DNA from: Aldersonia sp. NBC_00410
GTDB lineage: Bacteria; Actinomycetota; Actinomycetes; Mycobacteriales; Mycobacteriaceae
Direction of reading: 5' to 3'
Length of the DNA stretch: 64,000 bases
Assembly: GCF_026342035.1 (NCBI RefSeq)
Contig: NZ_JAPENM010000005.1
Location: 370,232 to 434,231 of the forward strand
The notes below the pieces were generated by a model. It saw only the letters and a program-made list of their open reading frames with translations, did no database searches and had not been told where the DNA came from. Made by a program: the position numbers and the translations under genes. Positions within the stretch are counted from its first letter, which is position 1. Each line of letters begins with the position of its first letter. Of the stretch, positions 27,039 through 35,191 are shown one piece after another.

Positions 27039-27686
27039 ATGGAAAATACGCCGGGCCCGTCAAGACCCGGATCGAAGCGCGCCTACGACGGGAGCCGCCG
27101 CCGGGCGAGCGCACAGGAGCGGCACCGGCGCATCGTCGAATCCGGTGCCCGACTGTTCGTCGAGTACGGCTTCGGCGCCACGTCGATCAACCAGATCGCA
27201 GCGGATGCCGACGTTTCCCCGCAGACCGTCTACGCCGCATTCGGTTCCAAGGCGGCGGTGCTTGCCCGCGCCGTAGACGTGGCGGTCGCAGGCGACTACG
27301 ACGATGTGCCGATGGCCGACCGGCCACAGCCCTGGTTCGACGCCGAGCCGACCGAGGTGTTCGGTATCGCGGCGAGCCTGTCGCTCGAATCGAATACCCG
27401 CGTCGGTCCGCTGTTGCGGGTGGTCGAGAGTGCCGCGTCGACCGACCCCGCACTCGAAGAACTGCGGTTGCGGCTGATCCGGGCGCTGCGCTCGGACTGC
27501 GCCGGCTGGCTGCGCCGGCTGCCTCCCGGTCTGCTCCGGGCCGACATCGACGTGGACGAGGCCGCCGATGCCATCGCGTGGTTCGCGGGAGCGAGCACCT
27601 ACATGACCTTCGTCGCGGACATGGGCTGGTCGCCGCAGCGGTACGAGCGATGGCTGGCCGATTCCTACCGGCGGCTGCTCGGCTGA
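27039..27686 (+). CDS. TetR-family regulator
   Basis: The 215-residue product has a basic N-terminal tail (SRRRASAQERHRRIVES) and a TetR helix-turn-helix at about 25-70 (FGATSINQIAADADVSPQTVYAAFGSKAAVL). The remaining helices form the ligand domain; the ligand is unknown. The ATG at 27039 is close to a divergent split-barrel gene, its likely target. It is followed by a 138-base gap with no clear gene before the BrkB-like gene. Confidence 0.9.
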   Translation: MENTPGPSRPGSKRAYDGSRRRASAQERHRRIVESGARLFVEYGFGATSINQIAADADVSPQTVYAAFGSKAAVLARAVDVAVAGDYDDVPMADRPQPWFDAEPTEVFGIAASLSLESNTRVGPLLRVVESAASTDPALEELRLRLIRALRSDCAGWLRRLPPGLLRADIDVDEAADAIAWFAGASTYMTFVADMGWSPQRYERWLADSYRRLLG

Positions 27687-27824
27687 GGCGGCAACGGCAG
27701 CCCGACACGTACGCCTCGTTATTGACCTGTAACTGCGCGAACGCCATGTCGTACCCGACACTGGGCACTCGAGGTCTATCCAATTGTGCTGCATAACTGA
27801 TGCGGGTCTGGAGAGGCAGGCGGC

Positions 27825-28820
27825 ATGGCCGACCGGTTGGATCGGATGCAGCGACGCAGGCGCCCGGTCGGCTTCGTGCTGGCGGTGGCGTACAAGTACT
27901 TCGACGACCAGGGCGGCTACCTCGCCGCGCTGATCACCTACTACGGGTTCGTCTCGCTGTTCCCGCTTTTGCTACTCCTCACCACCGTCACCGGGATCGT
28001 GCTCGACGATCATCCCGACCTCCAGCAGCAGCTGTTGGATTCGGCGCTGAGCCAGTTCCCGGTCATCGGTGATCAACTCGATCAACCGCGCGAACTCAGC
28101 GGCGGTCCGGCCGCAATCACGATCGGTGTGCTGTTGGCGCTCTACGGCGGTCTCGGTGTCGGCCTTGCCGTGCAGAACGCGTCGAATGTGGCCTGGGCTG
28201 TGCCGCGCAACGAACGCCCCGACCCGATCCGGTCGCGGCTGCGCAGCATCCGGCTGCTACTCACCGTCGGCCTCGGTCTGTTCGGCATCGCGGCGATCAC
28301 GAATATCAGCGCTGCAGTGGCCGAATACGGTCGGTGGACGTCCATCGTGGTGACGCTGGCATCGCTGCTGCTCGATTTCGGCATCTTCGTCATCGCTCTC
28401 CGGATCTCGGTGGCGCGCTCGGTCAGCTTCACCGACGTTGCCTTCGGCGCCGCGGTCGCGGCCGTCGGGTGGCAGGCGTTGCAGCAGTTCGGCTTCATCT
28501 TCGTCACCAACGTTGTGCAACGCGCGAGCACCACCAACGGCGTGTTCGCGGTCGTGCTCGGTTTGCTCGCATTCATCTACCTGTCCGCGGTGCTGGTGGT
28601 GATCAGCATCGAAATCAACACGGTCCGGGTGAAACGGCTGTATCCGCGTTCGCTGCTCACGCCGTTCACCGACGACGTCGACCTGACCGCCGGCGACCGG
28701 CGGGTCTACCGCGGTGCGGCGCAAGCGCAGCGGAACAAGAGTTTCCAACAGGTCGACGTGACCTTCGATCGAGACGGGGAACGCACGCAAACCACCGCAG
28801 ACAAGGAAGACCCCGGCTGA
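27825..28820 (+). CDS. YihY/BrkB-like membrane protein
   Basis: The 331-residue product has about six membrane segments, the first at LAALITYYGFVSLFPLLLLLTTV, then ITIGVLLALYGGLGVGLAV, LLLTVGLGLFGIAAIT, IVVTLASLLLDFGIFVIAL, a segment near WQALQQFGFIF and VVLGLLAFIYLSAVLVVISIE. The YFDDQGGYLAALITYYGFVSLFPL region is the YihY/BrkB signature. The family has been called ribonuclease BN by mistake; its role is unknown. The C-terminal tail is polar and cytoplasmic. It stands alone in its orientation block. Confidence 0.88.
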   Translation: MADRLDRMQRRRRPVGFVLAVAYKYFDDQGGYLAALITYYGFVSLFPLLLLLTTVTGIVLDDHPDLQQQLLDSALSQFPVIGDQLDQPRELSGGPAAITIGVLLALYGGLGVGLAVQNASNVAWAVPRNERPDPIRSRLRSIRLLLTVGLGLFGIAAITNISAAVAEYGRWTSIVVTLASLLLDFGIFVIALRISVARSVSFTDVAFGAAVAAVGWQALQQFGFIFVTNVVQRASTTNGVFAVVLGLLAFIYLSAVLVVISIEINTVRVKRLYPRSLLTPFTDDVDLTAGDRRVYRGAAQAQRNKSFQQVDVTFDRDGERTQTTADKEDPG

Positions 28821-28862
28821 TTCCTACCGCGAACGAACACATTTCACTAGAGTCCCGGACAG

Positions 28863-28887
28863 AGAGAGTTCGGTCAGAAAACTCTCT
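28863..28887 (+). promoter_or_regulatory. Hairpin in the leader of the NDMA-dependent ADH gene
   Basis: AGAGAGTT (28863-28870) and AACTCTCT (28880-28887) pair perfectly around a 9-base loop, 34 bases before the ATG. It is too AU-rich and too far from a T tract to be an obvious terminator for the upstream gene; it could be a protein site or leader structure. Confidence 0.35.
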
Positions 28888-28921
28888 GCGCCAGATGTTC
28901 CCCATCGGAGTAGGAGCCGGC

Positions 28922-30049
28922 ATGAAAACCAAGGGTGCGGTCATTCTCGGCCCAGGCAAGGACTGGGAAATCGTTGAACTGGACCTGGCGGACCCGGTCG
29001 CCGGCGAGGTGCAGGTGCAGCTCGCCGCGAGCGGGCTGTGTCATTCCGACGAGCATCTGCGTACCGGCGCCACCCCGCTGCCGTCCTATCCCGCGCTCGG
29101 CGGCCACGAAGGCGCAGGCGTCATCACCAAGGTCGGTCCCGGCGTCACCGGACTGGCCGAGGGCGATCACGTCGTACTCGCCTTCATTCCTGCCTGCGGC
29201 ACGTGCCGGCCCTGCTCGAAGGGCTTGCAGAATCTGTGCGATATGGGCGCGAATCTTCTTACCGGACAGGCAATCTCGGACGGTGGATACCGTGTGACAC
29301 TGGACGGCGACCCCGTCCTGCCGATGTGCCTGCTCGGTACATTCGCCCCCTACGTCACGGTGAACCAGGCCTCGGTGATCAAGATCGAGAACGATATTCC
29401 GCTGGACAAGGCTGCTTTGCTCGGTTGCGGTGTCTCGACCGGGTGGGGATCGGCGACGGCGATCGGCAACACACGCGTGGGGGACACCGTCGTTGTGGTC
29501 GGCGTCGGCGGCGTCGGCATCAATGCGGTCCAGGGCGCCGCGAGCGCGGGGGCCCGGTTCGTGGTGGCGGTCGATCCGGTGAAGTTCAAGCGCGACAAGG
29601 CGATCGAATTCGGCGCAACGCACACCTTCGCGTCGATGGAAGAGGCCCTGGAGCCGGTGATGGAGCTGACCTGGGGACAGATGGCCGACGTCACCGTGGT
29701 CACCGTCGGTGAGATCAACGGCCAGATGATTCAGCCGGCCGTCTCGATGACCGGCAAGGGTGGCCAGGTTGTCGTGACCGGCATGGGCAGCGCGCTCGAT
29801 GTCGATGTCACGCTCAGCCTGTTCGAGCTGACCCTGCTGCAAAAGCGCGTGCAGGGCGCGCTCTTCGGTGGGGTGAGCCCGCGCACCCAGATTCCGGCGC
29901 TGCTCAATCTGTACCGCAGCGGTCAGCTCAAGCTCGACGAACTGGTGACCAAGACCTACAAGCTCGACGAGGTCAACCAGGGCTACGCGGACATGCTGTC
30001 CGGCAAGAATCTGCGCGGCGTCATCATCTACGGCGACGCCGACTACTGA
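28922..30049 (+). CDS. NDMA-dependent alcohol dehydrogenase
   Basis: The 375-residue product is a zinc-containing medium-chain dehydrogenase of the actinobacterial type that keeps NAD bound and uses N,N-dimethyl-4-nitrosoaniline in vitro. Catalytic zinc ligands are C40 (GLCHSDEH), H62 and E63 (GGHEGAG); structural zinc cysteines are 92, 95, 98 and 106. The nucleotide-binding GVGGVG is near 193. It resembles M. tuberculosis AdhD. The ATG at 28922 has GGAGTAGGAG upstream. Its 3' end overlaps the convergent methyltransferase gene by 7 bases. The natural electron acceptor is unknown; mycofactocin is a possibility in this family. Confidence 0.92.
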   Translation: MKTKGAVILGPGKDWEIVELDLADPVAGEVQVQLAASGLCHSDEHLRTGATPLPSYPALGGHEGAGVITKVGPGVTGLAEGDHVVLAFIPACGTCRPCSKGLQNLCDMGANLLTGQAISDGGYRVTLDGDPVLPMCLLGTFAPYVTVNQASVIKIENDIPLDKAALLGCGVSTGWGSATAIGNTRVGDTVVVVGVGGVGINAVQGAASAGARFVVAVDPVKFKRDKAIEFGATHTFASMEEALEPVMELTWGQMADVTVVTVGEINGQMIQPAVSMTGKGGQVVVTGMGSALDVDVTLSLFELTLLQKRVQGALFGGVSPRTQIPALLNLYRSGQLKLDELVTKTYKLDEVNQGYADMLSGKNLRGVIIYGDADY

Positions 30050-30834
30050 TCCCGGTCCGACACGCCGACCACGATCGTCGCCGACAGCTCCTCGTCGGCG
30101 ACGATCCGTGGCCGTAATCCACCGCGTCGAAACGCATCTGCGGCGCCGTCGATCTGGCGCGCACCGATCTCGATGAGCAGGCTTCCACCGGGCCGCAGCC
30201 ACATCGCTGCGCCCGCGGCCACCCGCCGCAAAATCGAGAGCCCGTCCGGTCCGCCGTCCAGAGCGCGGCGCGGTTCGTGTGCGCGCGCCTCGGCGGGCAT
30301 CATCGCGATCTCGGCGCTCGGCACGTAGGGCACATTCGCCACGACGACGTCGACGCGGGTCCGCAACGACGGCGGAAGCGCCTCGTACAGGTCGCCGGTA
30401 TGCACGACGGCGTCCGTACCGTCGAGGTTGCGGCGCGCGAACGCCACCGCGCCGGCGTCGATATCGGCGGCGTGCAAATCGACCGCGGGGGCCGATGCCA
30501 GGATCGCTGCCCCGATCGCACCCGAACCGCAGCAGAGGTCCACGACGATCGGGCGAACATCGGCGGCGGGTGTACCCAGCGCGCCGAGGGCCTCCCGAAC
30601 CAGCAGCTCGCTGCGCCTGCGCGGCACGAACGCCGGCGGCCCTACGACGACGCGTACGCCGCCGAAATCGACCCAGCCGACGACATACTCGAGCGGTTCG
30701 CCGGTGGTCCGCCGTTCGACCATGGCGTCGAGGTCGGCCTGCGACGCCGCGGTCGAGATCAGCACCTCGGCCTCAGCTTCGGCGAACACGCAGCCCGCAG
30801 CCCGCAATTGCGCGACGACGTCGGCGCGCTCCAC
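30043..30834 (-). CDS. PrmC/HemK-related methyltransferase
   Basis: The 263-residue product has the layout of protein-(glutamine-N5) methyltransferases: a helical N-terminal domain, FVPRRRSELLV in the position of the usual PRPETE segment, motif I DLCCGSGAIG at about 99-108 and NVPY at 167-170, where true PrmC has NPPY. It therefore belongs to the divergent PrmC-related group whose substrate is unknown, not to the release-factor methyltransferase itself. It lies 11 bases downstream of the YdcF-like gene on the same strand. Confidence 0.85.
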   Translation of the reverse strand: MERADVVAQLRAAGCVFAEAEAEVLISTAASQADLDAMVERRTTGEPLEYVVGWVDFGGVRVVVGPPAFVPRRRSELLVREALGALGTPAADVRPIVVDLCCGSGAIGAAILASAPAVDLHAADIDAGAVAFARRNLDGTDAVVHTGDLYEALPPSLRTRVDVVVANVPYVPSAEIAMMPAEARAHEPRRALDGGPDGLSILRRVAAGAAMWLRPGGSLLIEIGARQIDGAADAFRRGGLRPRIVADEELSATIVVGVSDRDQ

Positions 30835-30845
30835 GATCGTCGCCG

Positions 30846-31760
30846 TCAGCGGACCCCGGGCAATCCCATGACGCGCGAGGCGTCGACATACATGCCGAGT
30901 TGGTCGCGCTTGCCCACCGGCGGCAGCTGACCGAGCAATTCGTCGGTGGTACTCATGGCGCCGACGACACCGAGACCCGCGACGTTGAAGTCGACGGTCG
31001 CACGCCGGATGTGGTTGGCCGAGGTCACCAGGGCAACGCTGTTCGCGCCGAGTGAGCGGGCCAACGGGACCGAGTTCAAAGCGTTTCCGACCGTCGACCC
31101 GGCGCGATGCTCGGCATGCACGCGGTTGGCCGGCACGCCGTTCGCGATCAGCCAGCCCTGCATCGCCGCCGCCTCGGTGATGCCGTTCTGCGGATTGCCG
31201 CCGGTGACGATCACCGGAGATCCCGGGGCGATCAGTGCCTGAACCGCCGCCGAGCGGAGCCGATTCACCAATTCCGGGCGCATGGTGCCGTCGGGAAGCA
31301 GGCCATAGCCCAGGACGACGATCGCAGTTTGCGGTCCAAGGATCGCAGGGAAGGGGTTCGGTGGGGTGAACGAGGATGCTGCGATTGCACCGAGTGCATA
31401 GTCGACCTGGCCGCGGCGCGGACCGGATCGGTTGAGCGCGTCGAAGCGGCTGATGAGATCACCGGTGTAGTCCGCGTACATCGCACGCAGGGCCTGCGCG
31501 TCGGTGTCGCCGGGATTGGCAGCGAGAAGTTCATTGATCCGTCCGAGCGCAAGTCCAGGGTCGCCGCGCGAAAACGCGCCCTGTGCTTCGTTATAGAGCT
31601 GATTCGGGGGTGCTGCGGCGGCAGTCGTCGGACCGGCGAGACCGAGGCCGAGCGCGAGAACCGCGGCGAGGAGAAGGTTGACGGCGAGCGTGACGAAGCG
31701 GACCGACCGGCCGCGGACGCCCGGATCCGCGGACTTGTACCTGTCTGATTCGTGTTGCAT
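30846..31760 (-). CDS. YdcF-like (DUF218) protein with N-terminal membrane segment
   Basis: The 304-residue product has a membrane or signal segment at about residues 22-46 (VTLAVNLLLAAVLALGLGLAG), a short helical part resembling one TPR (AQGAFSRGDPGLALGRINELL), and a DUF218 domain: TAIVVLGYGLLPDG, VIVTGGNPQNGITEA, and VALVTSANHIRRA. DUF218 proteins are proposed to act in envelope metabolism, with a few enzymes known. ATG 31760 was chosen because the membrane segment follows closely. It is probably exported or anchored. Confidence 0.82.
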   Translation of the reverse strand: MQHESDRYKSADPGVRGRSVRFVTLAVNLLLAAVLALGLGLAGPTTAAAAPPNQLYNEAQGAFSRGDPGLALGRINELLAANPGDTDAQALRAMYADYTGDLISRFDALNRSGPRRGQVDYALGAIAASSFTPPNPFPAILGPQTAIVVLGYGLLPDGTMRPELVNRLRSAAVQALIAPGSPVIVTGGNPQNGITEAAAMQGWLIANGVPANRVHAEHRAGSTVGNALNSVPLARSLGANSVALVTSANHIRRATVDFNVAGLGVVGAMSTTDELLGQLPPVGKRDQLGMYVDASRVMGLPGVR

Positions 31761-31839
31761 TCGGCAAACGGTACCCATCGAGGGCGAACGTGCGGGGAAA
31801 TACGCGTACACCGGCTGCGGCGTTTCGCACAACAGAATG

Positions 31840-32487
31840 TTACGAAGACAACATCGCCAGGTCCACGGCGGTGAGTCGGCGGGGGTCGGATGTCAGGTCG
31901 ATCGCGACGACTTTTCCTGCGGCCACGGTGAACTCGGCCAGTAGGCAGGGTCCGTCCTCGCCCAGCCAGATGGCTTCGGGGCGACCGTCGACGAGCGCGA
32001 AGCATGCCGTCCGCGCGCGCTCGGCAAACCTTCCGGCCACGGCCGTCGCGCCACGAACGATCGCCCCTGACCCTGCGCGCGCTGTTGCGACGTCCGCGCG
32101 CAGCACTACGTCCCGGTCGAGCAGCGCAACCAGATCGTCGAACCGATCCTGGTGCGCCGCCGCCAGAACGGCGGCGACCACCTCGCGCCGGCTCGTGCAC
32201 CGCCCACATTCGCGATGGGATCGGGACACGGACGCCTTGTCTCCTGCATCGGTGACGGGCGCCGGAGCGGGCAAGCGGCGGCGGGCTCGTCCGGTGATCT
32301 GCCGTGCAGCGTCGGGCGTGCGTCCGATGATTGGCGCGATGTCGTCGAAGGGCATGTCGAACATGTCGTGCAGGACCAGCACCACCCGCTCGATCGCGGT
32401 GAGCGAGTCGGCCATGAGCAGCGGCACGAATCGCTCGGTAGGCGGGCTGCAGTCGACCATTGCGCAATCCTCGATTCGGGGTGTCAT
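31840..32487 (-). CDS. SigJ-like ECF sigma factor lacking region 2 (truncated)
   Basis: The 215-residue product starts directly with sigma region 4 (ADSLTAIERVVLVLHDMFDMPFDD then IIGRTPDAARQITGRARRRL) and ends in the SnoaL-like domain found in SigJ/ECF41-type factors (HQDRFDDLVALLDRDVVLRADV). Region 2, which binds core polymerase and melts the -10 element, is missing; full-length relatives are about 290-320 residues. The divergent gene at 32617 occupies the space where region 2 would be. It cannot work as a normal sigma factor unless partnered. A possible ATG at 32571 would add only unrelated residues. Confidence 0.75.
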   Translation of the reverse strand: MTPRIEDCAMVDCSPPTERFVPLLMADSLTAIERVVLVLHDMFDMPFDDIAPIIGRTPDAARQITGRARRRLPAPAPVTDAGDKASVSRSHRECGRCTSRREVVAAVLAAAHQDRFDDLVALLDRDVVLRADVATARAGSGAIVRGATAVAGRFAERARTACFALVDGRPEAIWLGEDGPCLLAEFTVAAGKVVAIDLTSDPRRLTAVDLAMLSS

Positions 32488-32616
32488 GGGTATGACCGTT
32501 TCCGGACGGTGCGATGTGACGCTGCTGGTCGTTGCGAATCCGCCTCGGTTTCGACACCATCGTGTCTCCATCCCGAATGGACGTCGTTACCCTCGAGCAC
32601 AAACTGGGAGTGCACG

Positions 32617-33303
32617 GTGCAGAAATCGATCTACCTGCTGTGGGCAGCCGCCGACGAGTCCCGCGCCGACGAGGACTGGGCGCAACGGCTGCGCACGCGG
32701 CTCGCCGCGCTGGCGGGCACCCCGGGTGTCGAACGGATCCAGCTCAATGTCGCAGACCGAGCGGTCGCCGAGGCGATGCTGCGACTGACGACCTTCGATG
32801 TCCCCGTCCGCGCGGTGGTGTCGGTGTGGTCGGCTCCCGCCGCTGCCGATATCGGAACCGAGCTCGCGTCGCTGTGCGACCGGATCGCCGGCTATCTGGT
32901 CACCGAAACGGTCGCGCTCGCGCCGCCGGCGACTGGGCTGGGAGAGCGGGCCGACGCGCTGGCGAACGTCGCGCTGCTGCGGCGACCGACCGAACTCGAG
33001 CACCGCGAATGGTTGCGACGCTGGCAGGGTGATCACACACCGATCGCCATCGCCGTGCAGGGCACGTTCGGATACGTGCAAAACGAGGTGCGCCACGCGC
33101 TGACCCCCGACGCCCCGGCCGTGGACGGAATCGTCGAGGAGCTTTTCCCGATGGCGGCGCTGCGCGATCCACACGCGTTCTACGGTTCGGGCGGGGACGG
33201 GGCAGAACTGAACCGGCGGCTGCGCGCAATGACGGACTCGATCGGGCGGTTCGGCGCGGATCGGGACATCGACGTGATCCCGACCAGTCGCTACGTGTTC
33301 TGA
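32617..33303 (+). CDS. EthD-domain protein
   Basis: The 228-residue product has a C-terminal EthD-like dimeric ferredoxin fold: REWLRRWQGDHTPIAIAVQGTFGYVQNEV, VDGIVEELFPMAALRDPHAFYG and DVIPTSRYVF. The N-terminal half VQKSIYLLWAAADESRAD to VRAVVSVWSAP looks like a second, diverged copy of the fold. EthD proteins are small enzymes or accessory factors; the substrate is unknown. GTG 32617 was chosen with GGGAG about 7 bases before it. The 3' end overlaps the convergent TetR gene by 13 bases. Confidence 0.8.
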   Translation: MQKSIYLLWAAADESRADEDWAQRLRTRLAALAGTPGVERIQLNVADRAVAEAMLRLTTFDVPVRAVVSVWSAPAAADIGTELASLCDRIAGYLVTETVALAPPATGLGERADALANVALLRRPTELEHREWLRRWQGDHTPIAIAVQGTFGYVQNEVRHALTPDAPAVDGIVEELFPMAALRDPHAFYGSGGDGAELNRRLRAMTDSIGRFGADRDIDVIPTSRYVF

Positions 33304-33887
33304 AACGCGGACGGATTGTTCGCGATCGCGCCGGAGATCAGCAGTCCGACCATCGCGGTCGCCTTGTCCGGTTGTGGGGGATCGCCGGTGATCATGTCGC
33401 TCCAGAGAAAGGACTCGGCGACTCGGACCAATGTATAGGCGAGGTCTGAAATGTCATCGCGCTGCGCGAGTTCGGGGATTCCGGTCAATTGCACCGCAGT
33501 CCACTCGGTGAGCCGCTGCTGCACGATGCTGTGCCGCGAGGTGACCACGCGCAACGCGTACTCCGGGTCGTCGGCGACGAAGCTCGCGAGCGGCTCGTAG
33601 GTGCGTACGGTATCGGCGAGGCGCCCGAAGTTCGCGACGAACCGTTGGGCCGCGGTTCCGGTACTGCGCATCTCCACGCGCTCGATGGCGTCGAGGAAGA
33701 TCCGCCAGATGATCTCGCCGATGATGACGTCGCGACTGGTCCACCAGCGGTACAGCGTCGCCCGGCCGATGCCGAGTTCGCGCGCAAGCTGCTGCACATC
33801 AACGCGACGGCCCGCGAGAAACCAACTGTGCGCAAGATCGATGACCTCTGCACGGGTAGGCGGGCGGTTGACGCCATTGTGAGACAC
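33291..33887 (-). CDS. TetR-family regulator, QsdR-like
   Basis: The 198-residue product has a DNA-binding region ADLAHSWFLAG-like helix pair (VIDLAHSWFLAGRRVDVQQ, then ELGIGRATLYRWWTSRDVIIGEI) and a QsdR-type C-terminal domain (ADDPEYALRVVTSRHSIVQQRL). It starts at GTG 33887. A palindrome TTGTG-AGA-CACAA covers its start codon, suggesting autoregulation. It is divergent from the acyl-CoA dehydrogenase pair at 33959, which it may control; QsdR itself governs lactone breakdown in Rhodococcus. Confidence 0.82.
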   Translation of the reverse strand: MSHNGVNRPPTRAEVIDLAHSWFLAGRRVDVQQLARELGIGRATLYRWWTSRDVIIGEIIWRIFLDAIERVEMRSTGTAAQRFVANFGRLADTVRTYEPLASFVADDPEYALRVVTSRHSIVQQRLTEWTAVQLTGIPELAQRDDISDLAYTLVRVAESFLWSDMITGDPPQPDKATAMVGLLISGAIANNPSAFQNT

Positions 33888-33903
33888 AAGTACATTCTGT
33901 CTC
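33877..33903. promoter_or_regulatory. Operator-like palindromes at the tetR start
   Basis: TTGTG-AGA-CACAA (33877-33889) is a perfect 5-bp-arm palindrome over the GTG start, and GAGACA-N11-TGTCTC (33881-33903) overlaps it with 6-bp arms. Both lie between the TetR gene and the divergent acyl-CoA dehydrogenase gene. Confidence 0.5.
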
Positions 33904-33958
33904 GCATGTGGAGTTGGGTCAACCGGTGCGCAGCTACCGTGGATATCAAGGGGCGCAA

Positions 33959-35191
33959 ATGGATTTACAGTGGTCAGAGGCCGATCTGGCCTTCCGTGAC
34001 GAGGTTCGGGCCTTCCTCGACGACAAGCTAACGCCAGAACTGCGCGCCGCCGGTGAACTGGCGACGAGCGTGTACTCCGATCATGAAGCCAGCCTGGAAT
34101 GGCAGCGGATCCTGCACGAGCGCGGCTGGGCCGCGCCCGCCTGGCCCGTCGAGCACGGCGGCTGTGATTGGAGTCAGACCCAGCACTACATCTTCAGCCG
34201 CGAGTCGATCCTCGCGGGCGCGCCTGCGCTGTCGCCGATGGGCATCCGCATGGTGGCCTACGCGATCATCGCCTTCGGTACCCCGGCGCAGAAGGAATTC
34301 TTCCTGCCCCGGATCCTCACCGGTGAGGTCTTCTTCTGCCAGGGCTATTCCGAGCCCGAGGCAGGCTCGGACCTGGCCTCGCTGACCATGGCTGCCGTCG
34401 ATGACGGCGATGACCTGGTCTGCACCGGCAGCAAGATCTGGACGACGCACGCCACCGAGGCGAACTGGATCTTCTGCCTGGTCCGAACGTCGAAGCAGGC
34501 CAAGAAGCAGCAGGGCATCACGTTCGTGCTGATCGACATGAACACTCCGGGGATAGAGGTCCGCCCGCTGGTGATGACCTCCGGCGAGGAGGTGCAGAAC
34601 CAGGTCTTCTTCGACAGCGTGCGCGTCCCGAAGTCCAACGTGCTCGGCCAGATCGACGACGGCTGGAGTGTGGCGAAGTACCTGCTGGTGTTCGAGCGCG
34701 GCGGCGGTGCCGTCGCTCCTGCCCTGCAGGTGATGGCCGAGTCGATCGCCAAGGAAGCTGCCGAACAGACCGGACCGGATGGGCGTTCGTTGATCGAGAA
34801 TGCCGCGTTCTCGGCGAAGCTGGCCGAAGCGCGCATCCGCACCGAGGTGCTCGAAATCCTGGAGTACCGCACGCTCGCGCTGATCAAGGCGGGTAAGAAC
34901 CCCGGCCCGGCATCGTCGATGCTGAAGGTGCTCGGCACCGAGCTGAGCCAGAAGCTCACCGAACTCGCGCTGGAAGCCGCCGGTCCGCGCGGGCGCGCAT
35001 ATCAGCCGCATGCCACCAAGCCCGGTGGTCCGCTGGCCGAATTCGTCCCTCCCACAGACGGTTACGTCACCGGAGCGGACTGGCAGGCCGTGGCGCCACT
35101 GCGCTACTTCAACGACCGCGCCGGCTCGATCTACGCTGGAAGCAACGAAATCCAGCGCAACATTCTCGCCAAAGCAGCATTGGGGCTCTGA
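33959..35191 (+). CDS. Acyl-CoA dehydrogenase (first of a pair)
   Basis: The 410-residue product has the three-domain acyl-CoA dehydrogenase layout: helical N-terminus, the FAD-contacting FFCQGYSEPEAGSDLASL and KIWTTHATEANW in the beta domain, and a C-terminal helical domain ending IYAGSNEIQRNILAKAALGL. It oxidises an acyl-CoA at C2-C3 and passes electrons to ETF. Its stop overlaps the start of the next dehydrogenase (TGATG), an arrangement typical of heteromeric FadE pairs for ring or side-chain catabolism such as those used on steroids. The substrate is unknown. Confidence 0.92.
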   Translation: MDLQWSEADLAFRDEVRAFLDDKLTPELRAAGELATSVYSDHEASLEWQRILHERGWAAPAWPVEHGGCDWSQTQHYIFSRESILAGAPALSPMGIRMVAYAIIAFGTPAQKEFFLPRILTGEVFFCQGYSEPEAGSDLASLTMAAVDDGDDLVCTGSKIWTTHATEANWIFCLVRTSKQAKKQQGITFVLIDMNTPGIEVRPLVMTSGEEVQNQVFFDSVRVPKSNVLGQIDDGWSVAKYLLVFERGGGAVAPALQVMAESIAKEAAEQTGPDGRSLIENAAFSAKLAEARIRTEVLEILEYRTLALIKAGKNPGPASSMLKVLGTELSQKLTELALEAAGPRGRAYQPHATKPGGPLAEFVPPTDGYVTGADWQAVAPLRYFNDRAGSIYAGSNEIQRNILAKAALGL

